Positions 22,226 to 29,840 of a stretch of DNA of 29,993 nt are shown piece by piece (the first letter of the stretch is position 1; each line of letters starts with the position of its first letter). The notes beneath the pieces are model-generated. The model saw nothing but the letters and a program-made list of their open reading frames with translations. It did no database searches and was not told the DNA's origin. A program made the translations under genes and the position numbers. The stretch comes from a virus: positions 1 through 29,993 of the IMG/VR virus record IMGVR_UViG_3300007611_000005; one strand, 5' to 3'.

Positions 22226-22939
22226 TTAATTTATCCTATATATGTTTCTATCATTTTGCAATGCAGGGTCATCAGCTAATGTTCTGCTCCAACAAGGAAT
22301 GCTAATACTTATACGCTCGTTGCATGGTTGTGCACAGTGATAGGCTCTAGCAGGAATGTATAACATATCACCAGGATTCAAAGTTACATCTAACACTGTT
22401 TCTAATTGATCTTCTTTTAGTAGATTGTTCATTAACCCTGTCCTATAGACGCTTGATATTCTATTTTTAAATACTTTCCAATGTGTTGTTCCGTCGATTT
22501 GAACAATAAAATTTGATGGATAATCTTCGTGAATTGAAAAAGAATTAGCATTTTTCAAACCACAATATAAATGCGCATCGGTATAAACATCAAAAAAGTT
22601 TTCAAAACATCTAAGCAAATTATTTATATACTCGTTGTTATTATCGTAATTTGTTATGATTAAGCCATACCCCTGCATAAATTTATTAAAAACAAATTCT
22701 TTATCTTGCACAGTTTTTATTGAATTCCACATCTTCCTATATCTAGGAATTTCAATCTTTTGATTATGAAAATCAATTAATTCAAATTCATACATTGCAG
22801 GAAAGTTAATACAATTTTCGATAGTCGTCCAGTTAGCTAGTATTGACGGGTCGTTAAAAACATTTTCAAAGTGTACTGGTCGATCGTTATACTGTAAATT
22901 ATATTTTTTTAATATTTTTTCACATAAATTTTCAAACAT
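22226..22939 (-). CDS. JmjC/cupin-type Fe(II)/2OG oxygenase
   Basis: 237 residues. Unlike its neighbours it has the JmjC/cupin_8 order: H137-E-D139 in FSIHEDYPSNFIVQIDG, then GTTHWKVF (W154, K155 region), and LNPGDMLYIPARAYHCAQP with H201 as the distal iron ligand. Bacterial members of this group include ribosomal oxygenases such as YcfD that hydroxylate an arginine on a ribosomal protein; others hydroxylate Asn or His in proteins. This makes a protein substrate plausible. The start overlaps the previous stop by 8 nt. It is the only JmjC-type enzyme in the island. Confidence 0.82.
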   Translation of the reverse strand: MFENLCEKILKKYNLQYNDRPVHFENVFNDPSILANWTTIENCINFPAMYEFELIDFHNQKIEIPRYRKMWNSIKTVQDKEFVFNKFMQGYGLIITNYDNNNEYINNLLRCFENFFDVYTDAHLYCGLKNANSFSIHEDYPSNFIVQIDGTTHWKVFKNRISSVYRTGLMNNLLKEDQLETVLDVTLNPGDMLYIPARAYHCAQPCNERISISIPCWSRTLADDPALQNDRNIYRIN

Positions 22940-23528
22940 GCTTTACCTTAATATTAAAAGAGATAGAAATTCGCTCTCTTTCTGTTGAGCTAGGAAGAAC
23001 ACCGTGTTGTAAATTCGAAGGAAATAAGATTAATCTTTTGTTTTTAGACGGATACTTAGCAACAGTTGCACTAACAGGTGTTATTCTCTCAAAATTATTT
23101 CCTAAACTGTTCGTAAAAAATTCTTCGTGATAATTTTTATAAAAGACTATATCTCCTGATCCTTCGGGAGCCGAAAGGTAGTAAACTCCTGAGAAATCAG
23201 ATCCTCCATGAATATGGACTTGATTTATATCTTTTCCTTTGTTACAGTTAAACCACATATTATCCATTTCTAATACATGACAGGTCGGTTCTAATCCATA
23301 ATCTGATAGAATTCTACTTCCTTGGTTTAAAATTAGATCCGATATTTGTAACGTACAGTTGAATTCATTGTGGGCGAAAGATTTACTTTGCCAGCCTCCA
23401 AAATTACTTAATTCTGCTCCTACTGGGTCTTTGGTCCTGAGATCATTATATAATTTTAACAGATCTGTATTATCGAATGTAGTATCTGTCCACCAAACAG
23501 GAGTTGGAAAATAATAATCTAAATTCAT
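22932..23528 (-). CDS. Putative Fe(II)/2OG oxygenase (PF13759-like)
   Basis: 198 residues. Family signature: MNLDYYFPTPVWW at the N-terminus, VHIHGGSDFSGVYYL (H105/H107), a strand GDIVFYKN, then NKRLILFPSNLQHGVLP with H175, and R184/R186 before ISISFNI. These match the 2OG-FeII_Oxy_5 pattern that also fits the 16485, 23548 and 24920 proteins. GGAGAA lies 5-10 nt before the ATG and there is a 19-nt gap to the gene upstream. It overlaps the JmjC gene by 8 nt. Substrate unknown. Confidence 0.82.
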   Translation of the reverse strand: MNLDYYFPTPVWWTDTTFDNTDLLKLYNDLRTKDPVGAELSNFGGWQSKSFAHNEFNCTLQISDLILNQGSRILSDYGLEPTCHVLEMDNMWFNCNKGKDINQVHIHGGSDFSGVYYLSAPEGSGDIVFYKNYHEEFFTNSLGNNFERITPVSATVAKYPSKNKRLILFPSNLQHGVLPSSTERERISISFNIKVKHV

Positions 23529-23547
23529 AACTTCTCCATAAAGATAG

Positions 23548-24156
23548 TCATCCTATTATCAATTGTTGATTAGGAATACTGTTCACGCTGCCACGAACCC
23601 ATGTATCAAAGCTCAAACTTAATCTTTCGGATTGTTCCTGTGATACATATTCAACCGCATGACTTTGATAGCTAGGAAACAATAAAAGTAGTCCAGGTTC
23701 CGGACACACTCTCCATGTATTACTGTTTAACATATTTGTGCACGAAACTTCATACTGTATCTGACTATACCGATCATTTGAAAAAACAATTGCAGATTCG
23801 TGATGTTGCCAAAATAAAACACCACTAATATAGCTATTAGGATGCCTATGTAAATGATGACTTTGATGTGTATGCGTGATATTCAGCCAAGAATGTGTTA
23901 TTTCTATGTCAGCTTCGCAATCTGCATTTAGAACGTTTCGCCAAAATGTATTTAAATTTAATTCAATGTCTTTCTTGAGTATAGATAAACTTTCGTGCTC
24001 TAATATTTTTTGATTCTCAGAAATTTGATTGTTTAAATTATCTTTCCAGACCCAGTCGTCTTTATTAATATCAGGAATATCAATTACCGTTTGAAACAGC
24101 GGAACCGGAAATAGTTCGGTAATTCTAAAATCATGATTGTATTCGAATTTGTTCAT
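23548..24156 (-). CDS. Putative Fe(II)/2OG oxygenase (PF13759-like)
   Basis: 202 residues. The core is HHLHRHPNSYISGVLFW (H103/H105), AIVFSND, then PEPGLLLLFPSYQSHAV with H166 and R178 in SERLSLSFD. FPVPLFQT near the N-terminus is the family's usual first strand. The His-rich patch ITHTHQSHHLHRH at ~94-105 is denser than in its relatives. It has 15- and 19-nt gaps to its neighbours, among the loosest in this operon. No late box was seen upstream, so it probably depends on the operon promoter at 28154. Confidence 0.8.
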   Translation of the reverse strand: MNKFEYNHDFRITELFPVPLFQTVIDIPDINKDDWVWKDNLNNQISENQKILEHESLSILKKDIELNLNTFWRNVLNADCEADIEITHSWLNITHTHQSHHLHRHPNSYISGVLFWQHHESAIVFSNDRYSQIQYEVSCTNMLNSNTWRVCPEPGLLLLFPSYQSHAVEYVSQEQSERLSLSFDTWVRGSVNSIPNQQLIIG

Positions 24157-24171
24157 TTTTATAGTTTAGTT

Positions 24172-24930
24172 TCACCTGTGAGAAAATGCAAATGTATGCG
24201 ACCATCTAAAATTTGTTAAGTCGTCTATAAATGGAGTATGATATTGATTAGATCTGTATACGGTCATTGTATTTTCCATGCTAGGTAAATATCCTTCAAA
24301 CACAAAACCGAAATCAGCCAAAAAATTGCTATCAAAATTAAACCAATTCTCTGATCGTCCTTTCTGCACTAATTCCATATAATCTAAGTGCTTCCTGTGA
24401 TTAGTGTCTACCATAAAATCATATTGACCATTTATTATTTGCCCGTTATAGCTGTATAATGAAGTTCCGCTTTCGCCTCCTTGTTGTTCTAACCATAAGT
24501 TACCTACAATACCATGCAAAAAATCTATATGTGGTAAACGATTACTTATTATTGGTCTTGATTTATCCTTAAAATAAACATTTCCCCATTCAAAAATCTC
24601 AAAATTAGTAGGTGAAGGACTGTCACAGAGAAATTTTAAATAGAAATCTCGCAGTAAGAAACAAACTTCTTTGTAAGCCCACGCAGGGATATGTATGGTA
24701 TCGAACGGATTAGGATCATAATTAGTGTCTATATTATTATTTTTTTGAATAGGAAATGATCCTATAACATTTTTTATTTTTTCGAATCCGTCCTTCTTAA
24801 ATATATCTTTAAAAATCCAACAGTGTATCTCTCCAAAGTTTATGGATTCAATTTCGATATCCTGTAAACTTTTGATCTTTACTTCGTTTTTATAATTGTT
24901 CGCATCCGGAACACACCGATTAAAATTCAT
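24172..24930 (-). CDS. Putative Fe(II)/2OG oxygenase, longer form
   Basis: 252 residues, the longest non-halogenase enzyme of the island. The triad is H134-I-D136 (NRLPHIDFLHGIVGNLW) and H231 (VYRSNQYHTPFIDD), with R242 in NFRWSHTFAFSH. The span between proximal and distal ligands (~95 residues) is larger than in the neighbours and holds an insert (~160-215), which could shape a larger substrate pocket. The N-terminal ~60 residues resemble none of the other proteins. The first 11 nt overlap the end of the upstream gene. Confidence 0.75.
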   Translation of the reverse strand: MNFNRCVPDANNYKNEVKIKSLQDIEIESINFGEIHCWIFKDIFKKDGFEKIKNVIGSFPIQKNNNIDTNYDPNPFDTIHIPAWAYKEVCFLLRDFYLKFLCDSPSPTNFEIFEWGNVYFKDKSRPIISNRLPHIDFLHGIVGNLWLEQQGGESGTSLYSYNGQIINGQYDFMVDTNHRKHLDYMELVQKGRSENWFNFDSNFLADFGFVFEGYLPSMENTMTVYRSNQYHTPFIDDLTNFRWSHTFAFSHR

Positions 24931-25507
24931 AACTTCCTATGTTTATTGTCATTACAACTCTATCTTTATCCCCTCGATTCGGTTGTGTTCTATGTCGAAC
25001 CCAGCCTGGAAATATTAAAATGTCATTTGTTTTGCAATCAACTTCTTTCCATAACAATTCTTCTGGTTCTATTGATGTGTTTGATTTATGGTATTCTAAG
25101 GGATCTCTAAATTCAATATTGCCGGTGTTTTGTGGTTTATCTAAATAACAAGTTACTACTAAATCTGTCTTGTTATGATAATGTTCTAAAGTTTTTCCAC
25201 TAGGCCTGTGAATATTAAACCATGAATTTAAAATTGTATATTGTTTATCCTTAAAGCAATGATATTTACAATTCTGTTTAATTATGTTTGGTAGCCAAAT
25301 TCTAAACTCATTTAATTCGTCCCATAAGTGAATGGGTTGGTCTTGCGACGACACACTAGAGTATGAATCGCCTTCTTCCAAATATGAATGAGAAGTATTG
25401 TTTTCAGAATGCAAATACAGTTTTGCTTTCCACTCTGGAAATCTAAAATTGAACTTATATTTCCAAATTAACGAAGGAAACGGATCGACGCATATTGCAT
25501 TATTCAT
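24920..25507 (-). CDS. Putative Fe(II)/2OG oxygenase (PF13759-like)
   Basis: 195 residues. The sequence has FPSLIWKYKF at the start, TLEHYHNKTDLVVTCYL (H109/H111), NIEFRDPLEYH, then NDILIFPGWVRHRTQP (H172) and R183 in DRVVMTINI. The order and spacing follow the 2OG-FeII_Oxy_5 group. It is the first oxygenase of the minus-strand operon and overlaps the small coiled-coil gene by 8 nt and the next oxygenase by 11 nt. Substrate unknown. Confidence 0.8.
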   Translation of the reverse strand: MNNAICVDPFPSLIWKYKFNFRFPEWKAKLYLHSENNTSHSYLEEGDSYSSVSSQDQPIHLWDELNEFRIWLPNIIKQNCKYHCFKDKQYTILNSWFNIHRPSGKTLEHYHNKTDLVVTCYLDKPQNTGNIEFRDPLEYHKSNTSIEPEELLWKEVDCKTNDILIFPGWVRHRTQPNRGDKDRVVMTINIGSYEF

Positions 25508-25751
25508 CTTTCTCTAAAAAAGCTTCGTCATATGTTTCCATTGCTAGTTGAAGTCCCATTAAGACTCCTTCCATTTTAAGGATATCTTCTAACATTTCAT
25601 TTCTTTCCGAAAAATCTATTGTGGTTATTCCGTAAGGATTCAATGAAGTGTCGTTTAATTCATTTTCTAGCGTTTGTAATTTAATTTCAGTATCTTCTTT
25701 TTTATGTTTAATTTTATCTGTAACTTCTTGTAAACTTATTTTATATGTCAT
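25500..25751 (-). CDS. Small coiled-coil hypothetical protein inside the island operon
   Basis: 83 residues in two predicted helices with heptad-like character (QEVTDKIKHKKEDTEIKLQT and RNEMLEDILKMEGVLMGLQL), joined by a loop containing NPYGITTIDFSE. Not recognised. AAGGAG lies about 10 nt before the ATG, the best ribosome site in the operon. Its position between the DUF6065-like gene and eleven oxygenases suggests a subunit, scaffold or chaperone for the modifying enzymes, but that is only inference. Confidence 0.65.
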   Translation of the reverse strand: MTYKISLQEVTDKIKHKKEDTEIKLQTLENELNDTSLNPYGITTIDFSERNEMLEDILKMEGVLMGLQLAMETYDEAFLEKDE

Positions 25752-25762
25752 ATTATATCTCC

Positions 25763-26536
25763 TTATAAAGCATATTTACTTAGAACTGATTTGACTCTTT
25801 TTAATCTCGATTTTAAAGTGTCATATTTGAGTTCGGAGCATCGGAGAGCATAGTTAAAAGCTCGTTCTTTTTGCTTATCCTTTTCTGTTGCTTCTGTTAC
25901 ACTGAAATCAAAATTTGTTGAAATATATTCGTTCCTTTTTATAGGAATAAACTGTGCTAAAGGAGTTCCGGCTTTGATTATGGTTTTTGAGTTTGTTTCG
26001 TGCCAAAACAACTGAATATTTAAAACATGTGCGTATCTAGGATCTAGGATTCCTTGTGCCGAGGTAAACCTAAATTCGTTATTATAAGACACTGGCATTT
26101 GCAATAATAGATAATCGTCTGAAACTTCAACTCTCCAGGGTGTGTTTACCTTAACAACAGTTTGTAAAGTATTTTTTTTGTTTACTAGTCTGGCAGATTG
26201 ATCTTTGTCATGGAAGCCTATATAAATTTCGTTTCCGGGTGGTTTTTCGTGGGCAAACTTTATGGGTTCAATCCATTGAAAGTCAATACCATCGCCGTTT
26301 GTTTCAATAATAAAATCTGCAGGTGCAGGAATTACCCAGCCTGCATTCATAATAAGTTTTATACCTGGACAATTTTTTGTCCACATATCGCCGTTTGTAT
26401 CATGATTAAAATTAGGTAAATTTAACCACGATCTCTCAATTTGAGATGTTGGAACAACAGGAAACACATCAGGCACTCCGGGCTCGGTACTGTAAAATCG
26501 TATTTTTGGTTTTTTCTTTTTAAAATTAAACATCAT
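25763..26536 (-). CDS. DUF6065-like conserved phage protein
   Basis: 257 residues. The start is taken as ATG 26536, overlapping the halogenase stop by 11 nt; a TTG at 26545 is possible but unnecessary. The pattern KIRFYSTEPGV, then CPGIKLIMNAGWVIPAPADF, FQWIEP and AGTPLAQFIPI matches what I recall as DUF6065, often found in marine phages. The sequence is mostly beta, with a basic helical C-terminus (RAFNYALRCSELK, then SRLKRVKSVL). No iron or flavin motif is visible. It sits directly after halogenase copy 2, so it may be its partner or present its substrate. Function unknown. Confidence 0.7.
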   Translation of the reverse strand: MMFNFKKKKPKIRFYSTEPGVPDVFPVVPTSQIERSWLNLPNFNHDTNGDMWTKNCPGIKLIMNAGWVIPAPADFIIETNGDGIDFQWIEPIKFAHEKPPGNEIYIGFHDKDQSARLVNKKNTLQTVVKVNTPWRVEVSDDYLLLQMPVSYNNEFRFTSAQGILDPRYAHVLNIQLFWHETNSKTIIKAGTPLAQFIPIKRNEYISTNFDFSVTEATEKDKQKERAFNYALRCSELKYDTLKSRLKRVKSVLSKYAL

Positions 26537-28130
26537 AGTTGTCAATATTATTGTATATATTTTCTTTTAAATATTGATAATGTGTTGGGAGGGCGGATAC
26601 ATATTGTCTAACACTGTCTCTTTTGTGTAAAAATTCATTTTTTATCTTTTCAAGCTCACTTAGTCTGTCGTAGTTATATCTTGCTTTAATAAGACCAACG
26701 GTAGAAATTGATCGCATTCCCATACCAGCAATAATAAAGTTATTTCCATGATATCTATCGTTCATTGCTAGGTTTCCTATTATAGGTCCTAAGATATCTT
26801 TATAATCATATCTTGAAGATTGAAAATCGTTAAACTGCAAGGGCTCGTATTCATTTTTTTGAGTTGCCCAACGCCAGTATGCTGTGTCATTTCTTTTAGA
26901 TAATGCATAGTGCATAGAAACAAACTGTTTGAATCCTTCTATATCCGTATCAGCTGCTTTATTAAATGCTTCTCTTTCTGATCTAGTAAGATATCCGCCC
27001 CTTGTGTTTAGCATATCTACTAATCTTATAATATTTTCGTGTGTTGTTAGTAGACCTGTTGATTCTAAAGGTTCAACAAACCCATAACTTAGACCTATAC
27101 CTACTACGTTTCCTATCCAAGCACGAGTCCGCTTACCGTGCCTGATTTGGACGGGGAAAAATTTTGCTTCTTCTAGATCTACATCATGTTTCTCATTTAA
27201 ATGATTTTTAAATTCTTTCAGTGCGCCGTCATCGTCAATAAAACGACTGGAATATACGTAACCGGTCCCTATTCTGTTCCAGAGAGGTATATTCCACACC
27301 CAACCGTTGCCTAACGCATGACAATCAGTTACATTGTGCATTTGCTCTTCTCTGTTTGAATACGGAAGTCTAACTGCCCATGCTCTATCATTTGCAAGAT
27401 AATCTTCGAATGAAATAAATTGTGCGCCCATTATTTTTTCTAATAATAAAGATCTGAATCCAGTGCAATCAATAAATAAATCTGCGCCGATTTCGTCGCC
27501 CGAATCTACAAATAACTTGAATAATTTTCCTTTTCCGTCGTCAGCAAAATTTATTACATTACCTGTGATGTGTTTTACTCCATTGGGTAACGCAATATTA
27601 TTTTTTAACCATTCGCCGAATAACTGTGCATCCATATGATATGCAGTATCTAGACCGAAATCAAAAAACTTTAATTTTTTTTCTTCATTTCTTGTTTGTT
27701 TATTATATGTAGCAAGAGTAGTATTTGATAAAGCATGAAATTCTGCGAACGTCTCAGGAGTAAAAATATCCGGGTATAGGGCAGAAAGTTCATTCCACGT
27801 TTCTAATCCGTTTTCTTTTCCAAAGGTAGAATCGAACCCATGACAAAAAGGATACTCGAAAACTTCATTGTTGTTTTCTCTAAAGCTTGTAAATCTAATC
27901 GAGTTCTTGTATGTAGCATTGCAATCGGCCATCCACATCTCGTCTGTGATATCGAGCATTTTTAGAAATCTATTAATATGTCCTAGGGTAGACTCACCAA
28001 CACCTACAGTGCCGACTGATTTTGACTCTACCAACACGACATCAAGATGAGGACAAAGTTTTGCTAACGAAGCAGCAGTCATCCAGCCCGACGATCCGCC
28101 ACCAACAATACACACCTTTTTTATTTTCAT
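26526..28130 (-). CDS. Flavin-dependent halogenase (tryptophan-halogenase family), copy 2
   Basis: 534 residues, full length for the PrnA/RebH family. FAD motif GGGSSG at residues 10-15, then GVGEST; halogenase motif WVWNIP at 277-282; catalytic Lys candidate K75 (ATYKNSIRF); and FVEPLESTGL with E356 and S357, both as in RebH. It keeps every residue I would expect in an active enzyme, unlike copy 1, which has Ala in place of the Ser. It probably transfers chloride, bromide or iodide to an aromatic ring such as tryptophan or tyrosine, using FADH2 supplied by the host. It is the first gene of a 14-gene minus-strand operon, with GGAGAA upstream of the ATG and a TTAAATA late box. Confidence 0.92.
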   Translation of the reverse strand: MKIKKVCIVGGGSSGWMTAASLAKLCPHLDVVLVESKSVGTVGVGESTLGHINRFLKMLDITDEMWMADCNATYKNSIRFTSFRENNNEVFEYPFCHGFDSTFGKENGLETWNELSALYPDIFTPETFAEFHALSNTTLATYNKQTRNEEKKLKFFDFGLDTAYHMDAQLFGEWLKNNIALPNGVKHITGNVINFADDGKGKLFKLFVDSGDEIGADLFIDCTGFRSLLLEKIMGAQFISFEDYLANDRAWAVRLPYSNREEQMHNVTDCHALGNGWVWNIPLWNRIGTGYVYSSRFIDDDGALKEFKNHLNEKHDVDLEEAKFFPVQIRHGKRTRAWIGNVVGIGLSYGFVEPLESTGLLTTHENIIRLVDMLNTRGGYLTRSEREAFNKAADTDIEGFKQFVSMHYALSKRNDTAYWRWATQKNEYEPLQFNDFQSSRYDYKDILGPIIGNLAMNDRYHGNNFIIAGMGMRSISTVGLIKARYNYDRLSELEKIKNEFLHKRDSVRQYVSALPTHYQYLKENIYNNIDNYDV

Positions 28131-28153
28131 ATTTTCTCCACTAAACTTGGATA

Positions 28154-28160
28154 TATTTAA
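28154..28160 (-). promoter_or_regulatory. Late-type box driving the halogenase-oxygenase operon
   Basis: The minus strand reads TTAAATA, 23 nt before the halogenase ATG, with GGAGAA in the leader. It lies just after the terminator at 28182, so the 9.5-kb operon down to 18631 appears to start here. Confidence 0.55.
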
Positions 28161-28181
28161 CGTTTATTATCAGGGGATGAT

Positions 28182-28207
28182 AAAAAAAGCAGGGCAGGAC
28201 CTGCTTT
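28182..28207 (-). terminator. Rho-independent terminator between adhesin and island operons
   Basis: On the minus strand an 8-bp stem (AAAGCAGG with CCTGCTTT, 6-nt loop) is followed by a T run. The stem starts 17 nt after the stop of the 28224-28445 gene and so ends the adhesin operon. Confidence 0.87.
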
Positions 28208-28223
28208 ATGCAAATAAGATAGT

Positions 28224-28445
28224 TTATTCTGCTACAAATTTAGGATTCATAGCCCTATACCTATGTCCATTATGATCAGCTTCATAATCATTGCCATCGG
28301 TATCGTAAGCTAAAGACACATTATGTCCATTTATTTCTACTACTAGACTAACCTTTTTTTCAAATGAAACTAGAGAAGCTTCAAATAATTTCCCCAAAGA
28401 TACATTCTCGACCGTTACAGGACCAATTGCTCTAAGTGTAGCCAT
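28224..28445 (-). CDS. Small hypothetical protein after the adhesin genes
   Basis: 73 residues, not recognised. The sequence looks beta-rich (VTVENVSLGKLFEASLVSF, then VSLVVEINGHNVSLAYD), with an acidic C-terminal half ending DHNGHRYRAMNPKFVAE. No Cys, signal or membrane segment. Its ATG overlaps the stop of the previous gene by one base (TAATG), so it is translated with the 28445-28951 gene, and it is followed by a terminator. A fibre-tip or assembly accessory is possible from context only. Confidence 0.65.
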   Translation of the reverse strand: MATLRAIGPVTVENVSLGKLFEASLVSFEKKVSLVVEINGHNVSLAYDTDGNDYEADHNGHRYRAMNPKFVAE

Positions 28446-28951
28446 TATACATCTTTCTCCTTATCACCTTCGTAATATTTCCATCCCGGGCATCTTACCC
28501 ATGATGGCATTTCCGGTGTCGAAAATTTCATAGGGGAGTTAACATCCGGCTCGCGTATTGCATCTAAAGCTTCTTGCTCCTCAGGAGATAACTCTTCTTC
28601 GCTTGGAGGAGGCTTAGGAATTGATTTTTTGATTATATCAATATGATTAAACCAAGATCCGCTTGTGAGATTTCCGTCTTTCATATCATGATAAAGCATG
28701 TCTAATTGATCCTCCACGGTGCCATACGCAACTCTTCTTTGCATTCCTAAATCGACTGGAGGTGCATCTCTATTGACCCAAATCATTTTACCTTGAGATG
28801 GGCTATATTCTAGTGTCCATTGTAATGTCACATCATCGGGTGCATCTACCCATGCAAATGTTGCATCTGGACCTTCGTATATGTCAAAGTCACTACCGGG
28901 TTCTTCGACTTGCATTACATAACCTTCTAAGCTTACTAAAACTTTTTTCAT
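28445..28951 (-). CDS. Candidate tail or fibre assembly protein (EDQLDMLYHD motif)
   Basis: 168 residues. The middle reads YGTVEDQLDMLYHDMKDG, a motif I associate with phage tail-associated proteins (Y-x-x-x-x-x-Q-L-D-M-x-Y-x-D) that are often encoded after a fibre gene. The N-terminal ~80 residues are beta-rich; a Pro/Glu-rich linker follows (~110-130), and the C-terminus is Trp-rich (PSWVRCPGWKYYEG). A late box lies 19 nt before the ATG, with AGGA in between. Its position right after the adhesin suggests a chaperone or tail accessory, but the family is not certain. Confidence 0.65.
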   Translation of the reverse strand: MKKVLVSLEGYVMQVEEPGSDFDIYEGPDATFAWVDAPDDVTLQWTLEYSPSQGKMIWVNRDAPPVDLGMQRRVAYGTVEDQLDMLYHDMKDGNLTSGSWFNHIDIIKKSIPKPPPSEEELSPEEQEALDAIREPDVNSPMKFSTPEMPSWVRCPGWKYYEGDKEKDV

Positions 28952-28970
28952 GAATATTTTCCTATAATCC

Positions 28971-28978
28971 TATTTATC
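28971..28978 (-). promoter_or_regulatory. Late promoter box overlapping the end of the adhesin gene
   Basis: The minus strand reads GATAAATA, 19 nt before the ATG of the 28445-28951 gene. The box includes the TAA stop codon of the adhesin gene, so the two small genes can be expressed independently of it. Confidence 0.7.
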
Positions 28979-29828
28979 TGTATTCAGTTACCACAACCAT
29001 TCCGTTGCGACCGATAGCACCCCTGTTTCCATTATAATATCCGCCAGTTCCGCCACTTCCTGGAGCGGCATGATTGCGGTGATTATATGTGAACTGTCCG
29101 CCTTGCGGATGTCCCATTGCGGTGTTACCTCCCCAGAATGATGATCCTCCGGGGCCCGAACTTTCAGTGTGATTTCCACCACCGCCGCCATGAATATTTA
29201 AGTTACCGCCACTTCCTACACCACTAACTCCACCAGAGTGCTGGTTATTTCTGTTTGCGCCGAACCCGCCGCCTGCAGAGCAATACGGTCCAAAGGAGGT
29301 TGATCCTCCGTTGCCGCCGGCACCGGAGTAATACGAACTACCGCCTCGACTCCCTATGCTTATGCTTACCGAACTTATGCTTTCTACATTAATAATTTCT
29401 TCTGCGTAACCGCCTGCACCGCCACTTTCGCCGTGGCCCGAGCCGCCACCACCACCGCCTACAACTTGCACATGAACATATCTTACACCGGCAGGTCTGT
29501 TCCATGTTGAATTGCCCTGATATGCTCTGATTGCATTGATACCTATTCGAGAGTATTCCAGAGCGTTGCCGGCGCCGTTAACACGCAATACTTCTAAGTT
29601 GCTTCCAGCGGACGTTAATCCTGTTCCTCCTGAACCTACGCCCAATGTACCCGTCACTTTATTGCCGCCTAAATCCACTGAACTGTTAGCTAGTTTTGTA
29701 TCTCCAACAGCACTATTAGCTACGGTGCGTGAAATACCTACACCGTTTGCTAATTCTGTTTTTTCAAGCGATCCGTCTACTATATCTTCAGTAGACAATT
29801 GTTTTAAGGTTCTATAATCAAATGCCAT
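28974..29828 (-). CDS. Glycine-rich tail-fibre adhesin
   Basis: 284 residues. The N-terminal ~95 residues contain the fibre-type sequence GTLGVGSGGTGLTSAGSN, which is common in phage fibres and probably forms the trimeric shaft. The C-terminal ~160 residues are glycine-rich, with repeated G-G-x-G-G patches separated by Tyr, His and Asn loops (QVVGGGGGGSGHG, GGGGGNHTESS, QGGQFTYNHRNHAAPGSGG). This architecture is like the gp38-type adhesins of T-even phages, where polyglycine sandwiches display receptor-binding loops. It should therefore recognise the host surface. The end of a second copy lies immediately upstream. AGAGAAAAA precedes the ATG; no clear late box was seen. Confidence 0.82.
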   Translation of the reverse strand: MAFDYRTLKQLSTEDIVDGSLEKTELANGVGISRTVANSAVGDTKLANSSVDLGGNKVTGTLGVGSGGTGLTSAGSNLEVLRVNGAGNALEYSRIGINAIRAYQGNSTWNRPAGVRYVHVQVVGGGGGGSGHGESGGAGGYAEEIINVESISSVSISIGSRGGSSYYSGAGGNGGSTSFGPYCSAGGGFGANRNNQHSGGVSGVGSGGNLNIHGGGGGNHTESSGPGGSSFWGGNTAMGHPQGGQFTYNHRNHAAPGSGGTGGYYNGNRGAIGRNGMVVVTEYR

Positions 29829-29840
29829 ATGTTTTTCTCT

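Noticed and set aside
16485-28130. Island as a complete small-molecule biosynthetic cluster
   Set aside because: No scaffold-building enzyme (synthase, ligase, carrier protein), transporter or flavin reductase is present; only tailoring-type enzymes.
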